Below are positions 1-6,080 of a stretch of 6,195 nt of DNA, in pieces. The notes under the pieces are model-generated. The model ran no database searches. It was given only the letters and a program-made list of their open reading frames with translations, and was not told the origin of the DNA. A program made the position numbers and the translations under genes. Location: positions 1 to 6,195 of the forward strand of contig JAKAAD010000061.1 in assembly GCA_021802305.1 (NCBI GenBank). The letters are read 5' to 3'. Source of the stretch: a bacterium. GTDB lineage: Bacteria > Chlamydiota > Chlamydiia > Chlamydiales > Rhabdochlamydiaceae. The first letter of the stretch is position 1. The number at the start of each line of letters is the position of its first letter.

Positions 1-34
1 CAGATGAAAGTATGAAAATTTATCGAACAAAGCA

Positions 35-1318
35 CTAGTGCATCGCAACATAGACAGCGTACCCGGCAAAATATCCAAAAAGGGCAGGAAGAGCTGCTTT
101 TTTAAGATAGTCAAAAAAATCGACTTTTTCTATTCCCATCATTGCTACTCCCGCAGAGGAACCTATGATGAAAATGCTTCCTCCTGTACCTGCCGTATAC
201 GCGATGAGGTGCCAAAAGGGAATATCCATGGGATATTGTGCTAAGGGATACATGGCCATAGTGGCAGCAACGAGGGGGACATTGTCTATACATGCAGAGA
301 GTAGGCCTAAAACGAGTGCAATGGTATCCTGACTTTTAAATGCTTCATTCATCCATTCTGCGAGCGCGTGAAGAAGTCCTGCTGCTTCGAGCGCATTGAC
401 GGCAAGCAATATCCCGAGAAAGAACAAGATTCCCGATGTATCGACGCGTGTTAAAACATGAGGAACGCGAAGGTGGGAACGCTCTTCGTATTTAAAATGC
501 ATCAAATCCGTGACAATCCAAAGGACCGAAAGAGAGAGAAGAATTCCCGTATAAGGGGGCATTCCCGTAATTGCCTTGAAAATAGGCACAAAAATCAACC
601 CCGCAATTCCTAAGCTAAGCACCACATTTGCACCGGGTTCTAGTTTTTCCTTCAGTTGTTTCTCTGCCTTGGGAAGCCGTCCTTTCAGACGAAAGGTGTA
701 CCAAAACATGGGTATGAGAAATGCAACAATAGCTGGGAAAACAATCGTCTTGATCACACCAAGGCTGGAAACTCTATGGTCAATCCATAGCATCGTTGTA
801 GTCACATCTCCGATAGGCGTCCATGCACCACCTGCATTTGCAGCAATAACGACAATGCATCCCATGAGGATGCGCTCCGAGTGTTGTGGCACGAGCTTTC
901 GAAGAAGGGAAACCATGAGAATCGTGGTGGTCAAGTTATCCAGCACTGCAGATAAGAAAAACGAGACCACAGCAATGATCCACAATAACTTTCTTCGAGA
1001 ATGGGTTTTGATTTTATCGGTGATAATTTTAAATCCTTTGTGTGAATCGATGAGCTCGACAAGTGTCATTGCCCCCATCAAAAAGAAAATAATTTGCGCG
1101 ACTTGCCCAACGAATTCACCGAGGATTTTTACTCCCTCTCCTACATTCGCATGATGAGTCACAATATAGATCAACCACGTCATTACGGCGAGTAATAACG
1201 CCACCCCAGATTTGTGCAGCTTAATGGTGTATTCAAAGATAATTGCAAGATATCCCAAAAGAAAAATCGTCGTAATTAGGATAGTTTCTAAATCCCACGT
1301 AAAATCATGCATACTCAT
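35..1318 (-). CDS. nhaD: NhaD-family Na+/H+ antiporter (arsenite/citrate-type ion transporter superfamily)
   Basis: A 427-residue polytopic inner-membrane protein, expected to exchange sodium for protons and so hold internal sodium and pH in balance. Hydrophobic stretches cover most of the chain (for example residues 12-28, 38-53, 70-90, 111-126, 150-165, 190-208, 232-250, 257-272, 294-312, 333-358, 368-390 and 407-425). Family-typical motifs in the two halves are visible: SAVLDNLTTT (123-132) and its counterpart SACIDNVPLVA (341-351), plus ANAGGAWTPIGD (160-171) and GTGGS...IIGSSAGVA (377-392). The paired Asp-Asn motifs are the likely ion-binding elements. Length is normal for NhaD and both ends are complete (TAG stop at 35-37). 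The ATG lies 5 bases after AGGA and overlaps the kdsD stop as ATGA, so translation is probably coupled to kdsD. A second ATG two codons in (1312) is an alternative start. The family call is firm; ion specificity is inferred. Confidence 0.9.
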   Translation of the reverse strand: MSMHDFTWDLETILITTIFLLGYLAIIFEYTIKLHKSGVALLLAVMTWLIYIVTHHANVGEGVKILGEFVGQVAQIIFFLMGAMTLVELIDSHKGFKIITDKIKTHSRRKLLWIIAVVSFFLSAVLDNLTTTILMVSLLRKLVPQHSERILMGCIVVIAANAGGAWTPIGDVTTTMLWIDHRVSSLGVIKTIVFPAIVAFLIPMFWYTFRLKGRLPKAEKQLKEKLEPGANVVLSLGIAGLIFVPIFKAITGMPPYTGILLSLSVLWIVTDLMHFKYEERSHLRVPHVLTRVDTSGILFFLGILLAVNALEAAGLLHALAEWMNEAFKSQDTIALVLGLLSACIDNVPLVAATMAMYPLAQYPMDIPFWHLIAYTAGTGGSIFIIGSSAGVAMMGIEKVDFFDYLKKAALPALFGYFAGYAVYVAMH

Positions 1319-2280
1319 CCTATTCCTGCTTGCACAATGTCATGCATGCGCACAACTCCTACCACGCGATCTCTTGCAACAACCGGAAGCACCATGACAT
1401 ATCTTTTGGGATTGTTTTGCATCGTTTGCAGCGCTTCTATCGCGCGTGCTCCTGATTGAATGAATAAGGGATTGGCTGTCATGAGCACCTCCATCGTTAG
1501 TTCCAACGCTTTGCTTCCGTGTCTCTGCAATGATCTTCGCAAATCCCCATCCGTAAAAATGCCTTGTAATCTCTTTTCCTTATCGGTAATGAGAAGCGCC
1601 CCGCATTTTTTATTTGTGAGTTCGACAAGCACATCAATCAAGCGATCTCCTGGAGAGGCGCACGGCACGACATCGCCTTGCCACATGAGATCATCTACGC
1701 GTAGCGTTGCTGTTTTACCAAGAATGCCTCCAGGATGATTTTCTGCATATGTAGTAAGCGCTACATTTTTTGACTTCATGAGGTACACAGCGAGAAGGTC
1801 GCCAAAAAGAAGTTGGACTGTTGTGGAAATCGTAGGCGCCAAATTAAAGGGACAGAGTTCTCTTTCCATGGGCAGTACAACTTTTTCGTCGCACAATTTA
1901 GTTAACCGCGAATCTCTTTTTGAAACCACTGCAATTGTCATTGCGCCTTTCTTTTTGACAAAAGGAAGAAGATCGAGGAGCTCTTGCGTTTCTCCGCTTC
2001 GACTTAACACAACGAGCGCATCTTTTTCTGTTAAGATACCGAGATCTCCATGCAAAAAATTGCCGGCTGGGAGAAAGAGTGCGCGCGTACCCGTTGACAC
2101 GAGTGTCATTGCAATCTTTTCGGCAATGATTCCGCTCTTTCCTACACCAGTAAAGACGAGAAGTCCTGTGATGTTTTCTATACGCGCAGCAACATGACCC
2201 ACCTCTCGCACATCTAACCGCGCAAAATAATCCGCTATGAGTTCTTTTTGTATGCTAAGCAATTGTTCGAGTGTCGTCAT
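1315..2280 (-). CDS. kdsD: D-arabinose-5-phosphate isomerase (KdsD/KpsF/GutQ family)
   Basis: Cytoplasmic isomerase turning D-ribulose-5-phosphate into D-arabinose-5-phosphate, the first step towards KDO, the sugar that links lipid A to the LPS core. The 321 residues show the full architecture: an N-terminal SIS sugar-phosphate domain (about 34-165) with GVGKSG (45-50), SRSGET (93-98), ELCPFNLAPT (about 141-150) and NHPGG (181-185), then two CBS domains (about 196-252 and 262-321) with FTDGDLRR (242-249). Residues matching the E. coli KdsD active-site set (K59, E111, E152, H193) are K48, E97, E141 and H182. I prefer the ATG at 2280: the frame stays open to a GTG at 2313 (332 aa), but that codon lies inside a palindrome and no Shine-Dalgarno sequence is clear for either. 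First gene of an operon with nhaD and divergent from icd. It could act in sugar-alcohol catabolism like GutQ, but no sugar genes are nearby and LPS synthesis is more likely. Confidence 0.92.
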   Translation of the reverse strand: MTTLEQLLSIQKELIADYFARLDVREVGHVAARIENITGLLVFTGVGKSGIIAEKIAMTLVSTGTRALFLPAGNFLHGDLGILTEKDALVVLSRSGETQELLDLLPFVKKKGAMTIAVVSKRDSRLTKLCDEKVVLPMERELCPFNLAPTISTTVQLLFGDLLAVYLMKSKNVALTTYAENHPGGILGKTATLRVDDLMWQGDVVPCASPGDRLIDVLVELTNKKCGALLITDKEKRLQGIFTDGDLRRSLQRHGSKALELTMEVLMTANPLFIQSGARAIEALQTMQNNPKRYVMVLPVVARDRVVGVVRMHDIVQAGIG

Positions 2281-2295
2281 GCTCAATACTATCGT

Positions 2296-2316
2296 TCTGT
2301 GCAATAATTGCACAGA
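2296..2316. repeat. perfect inverted repeat, candidate operator between kdsD and icd
   Basis: Left arm TCTGTGCAAT (2296-2305), a single central A (2306) and right arm ATTGCACAGA (2307-2316): ten of ten bases pair. It lies in the non-coding gap between the divergent kdsD and icd genes. It covers the weak -35 region of the icd promoter candidate and about +6 to +26 of the kdsD transcript. The short spacing and the absence of a T-run on either side argue against a terminator and for the binding site of a dimeric regulator. No regulator gene is in the window, so the binding protein is unknown. Confidence 0.6.
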
Positions 2317-2326
2317 GCACTAGAAT
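2298..2326 (+). promoter_or_regulatory. candidate promoter for icd
   Basis: TAGAAT (2321-2326) matches the -10 consensus at 5 of 6 positions. The hexamer 17 bases upstream, TGTGCA (2298-2303), is a poor -35 and lies in the inverted repeat. The predicted start, near 2333, leaves a leader of about 50 bases before the preferred icd ATG at 2384. Weaker alternatives on the same strand are TTGCAC (2308-2313) with CATAAC (2331-2336), and TTGTTC (2263-2268) with TACTAT (2287-2292). The -10 box sits next to the minus-strand -10 box, so the two divergent promoters would compete for RNA polymerase. Confidence 0.28.
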
Positions 2327-2328
2327 GT

Positions 2329-2357
2329 AGCATAACAGTTACTTGCAATGCTGTCAC
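2329..2357 (-). promoter_or_regulatory. candidate sigma70-type promoter for kdsD-nhaD
   Basis: On the minus strand, GTGACA (2357-2352, 5/6 match to the -35 consensus) is followed after 17 bases by TATGCT (2334-2329, 4/6 match to -10), with a TG dinucleotide one base upstream as in extended -10 promoters. The predicted transcription start, near 2322, gives a leader of about 42 bases to the kdsD ATG at 2280. The inverted repeat at 2296-2316 would sit just downstream of that start. Found by eye only. Confidence 0.4.
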
Positions 2358-2383
2358 CCCATGAGATATGCTCCGCGCAGATC

Positions 2384-3835
2384 ATGAACTCGTCTCAACA
2401 AATCCCCGTTACAATCGCGCGTGGCGATGGCATTGGCCCGGAAATCATGGATGCCGTGCTTCACGTACTCAAAGAAGCAGGAGCCCCTCTCGACTATCAG
2501 GAAATTGAGATAGGAGAAAAGGTCTACTTGCGCGGCATACCAACGGGAATGGAACCTCGAGCATGGGACATACTTCGCAAGACAAAAGCATTTCTCAAAG
2601 CACCCATTACGACACCTCAAGGAGGTGGTTTTAAGAGTTTAAATGTCACGATTCGCACTTCTTTTAATCTCTACGCCAATGTGCGACCTTGTGAAGCTTA
2701 TGCTCCCTTCATTCAAACAAAACATCCCGGGATGCACCTTACAATCATTCGAGAAAATGAAGAAGATTTATACGTAGGCCTTGAATATAGACAATCTTAT
2801 GAAGGAACGAAATCGATAAAACTCATTTCCCGCCCCGGATCTGAAAAAATCATTCGTTACGCTTTTGAATATGCGCGAAAATATGGACGCAAAAAAGTCA
2901 CCTGTTTCACGAAAGACAACATCATGAAATTGAGCGATGGACTCTTTCACAAAGTGTTTAACGAAATCGGTGAGCAATACCCAGAAATTGAAAAAGAGCA
3001 CTGGATTGTCGATATTGGCGCTGCCAAACTGGCAGATACTCCGGAACTTTTTGATGTGATTGTGCTTCCCAATCTCTACGGTGACATTCTCTCTGACGTT
3101 GCGGCACAAATTTCTGGTTCCGTGGGCCTCGCAGGATCTGCAAACATTGGCGATCATGGTGCTATGTTTGAAGCGATTCATGGATCTGCTCCTCGACGTG
3201 CCGGTCAAAATGTGGCTAATCCTTCGGGTCTTCTGCACGCAAGCATTCTCATGCTCCATTCTCTCAATGAGACGGAAATTGCAGAGAGAATTCACAATGC
3301 ATGGCTCTGCACTATCGAAGAAGGAATCCATACCTATGACATTTTTACGGAGGGCACGAGCAGACAAAAAGTAGGGACGCGAGAATTTGCGAGAGCTGTT
3401 GTGAAAAACTTAGGAAATACTCCGCACACTCTCCCAAAGGCAAAACATGCAAAGCAGAGCCGACTCCATTCGTTTCCTATTGCAAATAAGGTGCCTTCTG
3501 AACAGCGAACCTGTGTAGGAATCGATGTGACGATCTTCTCTCATGATAGCACAGCGAGTATCCTTCACACTCTCACTTCTCATGGATTTTCCTCTCTTGC
3601 ACTTCGGATGATCAGCAATCGAGGAGCACGCATTTGGCCGGAAGGACAGCCGGAAACATTTTGCATTGATCAATGGCGCCTTCGTTTCATGCACAAGGAT
3701 CAGAAAAGCGAAGCAACTCCTAACCAATGTCTGGACATCGTTCGCGCTGTACAATCCTTAGGATACGAAGTGGTTAGCGTGGAAATGCTCTATCAATACG
3801 ACGGAGTTCCCGCTTACTCTTCGGCGGAAGGATGA
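2384..3835 (+). CDS. icd: isocitrate dehydrogenase, long type II (Rickettsia/Thermus-like) class
   Basis: TCA-cycle enzyme that oxidatively decarboxylates isocitrate to 2-oxoglutarate, with reduction of NAD(P)+, in the cytoplasm. From the ATG at 2384 the protein has 483 residues, the length I recall for Rickettsia IDH. An upstream in-frame ATG at 2348 would add 12 non-conserved residues and sits too close to the candidate promoter. Visible motifs: GDGIGPEI (about 14-21), KAPITTPQGGG then KSLNVTIR with isocitrate-binding S85, N87 and R91, NVRP (R101), IIRENEEDLY (R123, catalytic Y130), catalytic K215 in DIGAAK, metal-binding D234 and D238 in NLYGDILSD, and HGSAP (266-270). The extra C-terminal domain (about 377-483, with VGIDV and MISNRGARIWP) is the mark of the long class. 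The cofactor positions after HGSAP are Arg-Arg (271-272), suggesting but not proving NADP+ use. No clear Shine-Dalgarno sequence. Transcribed divergently from kdsD and convergent with the E2 gene. Confidence 0.93.
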   Translation: MNSSQQIPVTIARGDGIGPEIMDAVLHVLKEAGAPLDYQEIEIGEKVYLRGIPTGMEPRAWDILRKTKAFLKAPITTPQGGGFKSLNVTIRTSFNLYANVRPCEAYAPFIQTKHPGMHLTIIRENEEDLYVGLEYRQSYEGTKSIKLISRPGSEKIIRYAFEYARKYGRKKVTCFTKDNIMKLSDGLFHKVFNEIGEQYPEIEKEHWIVDIGAAKLADTPELFDVIVLPNLYGDILSDVAAQISGSVGLAGSANIGDHGAMFEAIHGSAPRRAGQNVANPSGLLHASILMLHSLNETEIAERIHNAWLCTIEEGIHTYDIFTEGTSRQKVGTREFARAVVKNLGNTPHTLPKAKHAKQSRLHSFPIANKVPSEQRTCVGIDVTIFSHDSTASILHTLTSHGFSSLALRMISNRGARIWPEGQPETFCIDQWRLRFMHKDQKSEATPNQCLDIVRAVQSLGYEVVSVEMLYQYDGVPAYSSAEG

Positions 3836-4989
3836 GATTCGAGATGTTTCTTCACTGCATTGAGAAATCCGCATCCATACATTCCATCGAGAACGCGGTG
3901 GTCAAAGGTCAGCGACACATACATCATTGTACGCACAGCAATGACTTCATCTTCCATGGGCACAACTTTTTTATGTGCTGCGCCTAAACCAATGATGGCA
4001 ACTTCCGGGTGGCGAATGATGGGAATCCCAATTTGCACACCCGTCATGCCAAAATTTGTCATAGTAACTGTTCCTTCTTGCACTTCATTAGGCTTGAGCT
4101 GCCCAGCTCTTGCACGTACTGCAACATCGTGGAGCATTTTTGCAATCTCCGCAATTTTCATGCGTTGACAGTGCTTCAGTACAGGCACCATTAATCCTTC
4201 TTCCACACTTACGGCAACTCCAACATTCACAAATTTCTTCACGACGATAGTGTCGCCATCTAAAGAGGAATTGAGCATCGGATATTCTTGAAGCGCTCTT
4301 ACTAGAGCACGGATGGCAAAACTCGTGAGCGTTAATTTACATCCATGTTTTTGCATAAAAGCTTCTTTCTCTTTTTTCAGGAGGTGGGAGATCTCTGTGA
4401 TGTCTACTTCAATGACCAAACTTGCATGGGGCGCACCATAAAAAGAACGAACCATGTTGTCTGCAATCGCTTTGCGCATGCCCGTCATCACTACGCGTTC
4501 CACATCAGGGGAATTTGCACTCTTTGCACAGACGCGTTGCTTGGATTTTTCTATGTAGCGCTCGAGGTCTTGCTTGGTCACCCTTCCTCCTGTTCCCGTT
4601 CCTGTCATTGTTTCAAGAATGCTCGCACTTACCCCATTCTCTTTTGCAAGACGAAGGATTGCGGGGGAAAGAAAGTTATTTTTTTCTTCTTGCTTAGATG
4701 TTGTGTCTTCTAAAGGTGCAGCCATCTGTACAGGTTCATTCCCTTTTTCTGCTCTCATGAGAGCTAAAGGAGCTCCTACCGCTACTTCTTGGTCAACTTC
4801 CGCCACAATTTCTTTGAGAACGCCGGATAGGGGTGAAGGAATTTCGCTGTTGACTTTGTCAGTGGAGACTTCCAATAGTGGCTCATCTCGATCCACGTAT
4901 TCCCCTACGTGTTTAAACCACTGCACCACCCTTGCGCTGTGGATGCTTTCACCTAACTTCGGCAATGTGACTTTAATGTCTTGATCCAT
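3814..4989 (-). CDS. 2-oxoacid dehydrogenase complex E2, dihydrolipoamide acyltransferase
   Basis: Core subunit of a pyruvate, branched-chain or 2-oxoglutarate dehydrogenase complex: it carries acyl groups on lipoyl-lysine and passes them to CoA. The 391 residues contain one lipoyl domain (about 1-80; lipoylated K45 in EVSTDKVNSEIPSP), a linker rich in charged and small residues (81-104), a peripheral-subunit-binding domain (about 106-146, LSPAILRLAKENGV and GTGGRVTKQDLERYI) and the catalytic domain (about 165-391) with TNFG (312-315) and the active-site DHRVLDG (H364, D368). The family member is complete and looks functional. Substrate cannot be fixed from sequence: features resemble PDH and branched-chain E2s, and neither E1 nor E3 is in the window. 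GGAG stands 4 bases before the ATG, inside the end of lpxK, with which it overlaps by 17 bp, so it is likely co-transcribed and coupled to lpxK. From memory, the matching gene in C. trachomatis is CT400, beside the kdsD homologue CT399. Confidence 0.9.
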   Translation of the reverse strand: MDQDIKVTLPKLGESIHSARVVQWFKHVGEYVDRDEPLLEVSTDKVNSEIPSPLSGVLKEIVAEVDQEVAVGAPLALMRAEKGNEPVQMAAPLEDTTSKQEEKNNFLSPAILRLAKENGVSASILETMTGTGTGGRVTKQDLERYIEKSKQRVCAKSANSPDVERVVMTGMRKAIADNMVRSFYGAPHASLVIEVDITEISHLLKKEKEAFMQKHGCKLTLTSFAIRALVRALQEYPMLNSSLDGDTIVVKKFVNVGVAVSVEEGLMVPVLKHCQRMKIAEIAKMLHDVAVRARAGQLKPNEVQEGTVTMTNFGMTGVQIGIPIIRHPEVAIIGLGAAHKKVVPMEDEVIAVRTMMYVSLTFDHRVLDGMYGCGFLNAVKKHLESHPSAEE

Positions 4990-5992
4990 TCCACTCCATA
5001 CCTGTTTTGATATTTTTCACCAATTGCTCCCAATATTCTTCTCCTGCAACGAGGCGAAGTCTCATTTTCACAGGAACAATGGGGATGTTCGTTTCGACGC
5101 CTAAAGGAATTTTGACTGCATCCTTTTCTGTGCAAAGAAGGCATTCTGCTTGCTTCTCTACACAAGAATCTGCAAAGCGTTGTAGTGCCCGTCGCACGGG
5201 TACGCTGTGATCGCGCAACAACCACCGATCTACAATGGAAACACCCAATGATTCTACGCCCTGTACAAAACGATCGGGATTTCCTATCCCGCAAAATATC
5301 CCCACTTTTTTCCCATACCATTTCGATGGCAAGATGAGTTCCGGACATACTCCAATGCACGGGGCTGAGGTCATGGTGCGGATCTCCTCTACAATTTTTT
5401 GAAAGGCACTTTCGTTCTGCACGTGATTGATCACAATCAAGTGAGCTCCTCTCAATCGAGAAGGGAAATCGCGCAATTTTCCCAAGGGTAAGAAATCGCC
5501 TCCGGAAAGAGGGTCTTCTCCATCGAGGAGGACGATTTCTATATCTCGAGCAAGGCGCAAATGCTGCATCCCATCATCGAGGATCAGGCAACGCGCTCCA
5601 TGTTGGATCGCAGAATATCCGGAAGCAACGCGATTGGGACCTACCCAAATTTGGGCCCGTGTGGTTTTTGCTAAAAAGTAGGGCTCATCCCCACACTCTC
5701 GCACACTATACAGCGGTCCTGCCCCATCGGAGACTTTCGCAATGCGGCCGGATCGCTCAATTTGGGATCGATATCCTCGAGAAAGAATCGCAACCGGACC
5801 TTCGACTTCCAAAGCCTGTACGAGCATCTGCACAAAGGGTGTCTTCCCCGTTCCCCCAACTGCAATATTTCCTACGCTTACCACCGTTACAGGGAGGCGA
5901 TTTTGTGCAATCCACCCACGGTCATAGATAAAATTTCGCATCCCTACAGAGGTACGAAATAATGTGGAAAGAGATTTTTTTAGCAATGTCAT
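4973..5992 (-). CDS. lpxK: tetraacyldisaccharide 4'-kinase (lipid A 4'-kinase)
   Basis: Membrane-associated P-loop kinase that phosphorylates the 4' position of the tetraacyldisaccharide-1-phosphate to give lipid IVA, the sixth step of the Raetz pathway and the acceptor for KDO. The 339-residue protein has a Walker A loop GNIAVGGTGKTP (41-52), SRGY (71-74), GDEP (101-104), the family signature DDGMQH (139-144) followed by LRLARDIEIVLLD, PLGKLRDFPSRL (169-180), CGIGNP (234-239), a D-H pair (261-262) matching the catalytic His of Aquifex LpxK, and CTEKDAVK (287-294). The basic N-terminus (LLKKSLSTLFR) probably lies on the inner-membrane surface. I chose the first in-frame ATG at 5992; the frame opens at a TTG (6010) with no supporting ribosome site, and ATG 5941 would remove the N-terminal helix. 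No Shine-Dalgarno sequence precedes 5992 and the best promoter ends next to it, so the mRNA may be nearly leaderless. First gene of the lpxK-E2 pair. Confidence 0.93.
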   Translation of the reverse strand: MTLLKKSLSTLFRTSVGMRNFIYDRGWIAQNRLPVTVVSVGNIAVGGTGKTPFVQMLVQALEVEGPVAILSRGYRSQIERSGRIAKVSDGAGPLYSVRECGDEPYFLAKTTRAQIWVGPNRVASGYSAIQHGARCLILDDGMQHLRLARDIEIVLLDGEDPLSGGDFLPLGKLRDFPSRLRGAHLIVINHVQNESAFQKIVEEIRTMTSAPCIGVCPELILPSKWYGKKVGIFCGIGNPDRFVQGVESLGVSIVDRWLLRDHSVPVRRALQRFADSCVEKQAECLLCTEKDAVKIPLGVETNIPIVPVKMRLRLVAGEEYWEQLVKNIKTGMEWNGSRH

Positions 5993-6000
5993 TGCTGACC

Positions 6001-6029
6001 ATTTTATCAAAGAAAGCGGAAAATGTCAT
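6001..6029 (-). promoter_or_regulatory. candidate sigma70-type promoter for lpxK-E2
   Basis: On the minus strand, ATGACA (6029-6024, 5/6 to -35 consensus) is separated by exactly 17 bases from TAAAAT (6006-6001, 5/6 to -10 consensus). This is the best promoter-like pair I found in the window. Initiation would fall at about 5994-5993, only one or two bases before the lpxK ATG at 5992. Confidence 0.5.
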
Positions 6030-6080
6030 GGAAGAAAGGATTAAATTTTTTTTGCGACTTTTGGATAAAAGAATCTGATT

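Noticed and set aside
31..38. 8-bp direct repeat AGCACTAG at 31-38 and 2316-2323, flanking kdsD-nhaD
   Set aside because: Short enough to be chance; the left copy overlaps the nhaD stop codon, and no transposase or longer repeat supports mobility.
32..41. GCACTAGTGC palindrome at the nhaD stop, considered as a terminator
   Set aside because: The stem would be only 3-4 bp and no real T-run follows on the minus strand.
576..1154. 192-codon open frame on the plus strand opposite nhaD
   Set aside because: Antisense to a clearly conserved antiporter; its product is an unrecognisable, low-complexity Ser/Thr/Ile-rich chain with no motif, so it is a shadow frame.
2281..2313. N-terminal extension of kdsD to a GTG at 2313
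   Set aside because: The codon is inside the palindrome, has no ribosome site, and the added 11 residues show no family similarity; ATG 2280 fits better, though this is not proven.
2768..3367. 199-codon open frame on the minus strand opposite icd
   Set aside because: Lies wholly over catalytic icd sequence and encodes nothing recognisable; treated as a shadow.
4953..5360. 135-codon minus-strand frame in the lpxK region
   Set aside because: Alternative frame of the 3' part of lpxK, whose motifs continue unbroken in their own frame through this stretch, so it is neither a frameshift nor a gene.
6030..6080. A/T-rich run with eight T on the plus strand after msrA, considered as a terminator
   Set aside because: The run is of A on the transcribed (minus) sense and no GC-rich hairpin precedes a T-tract there.
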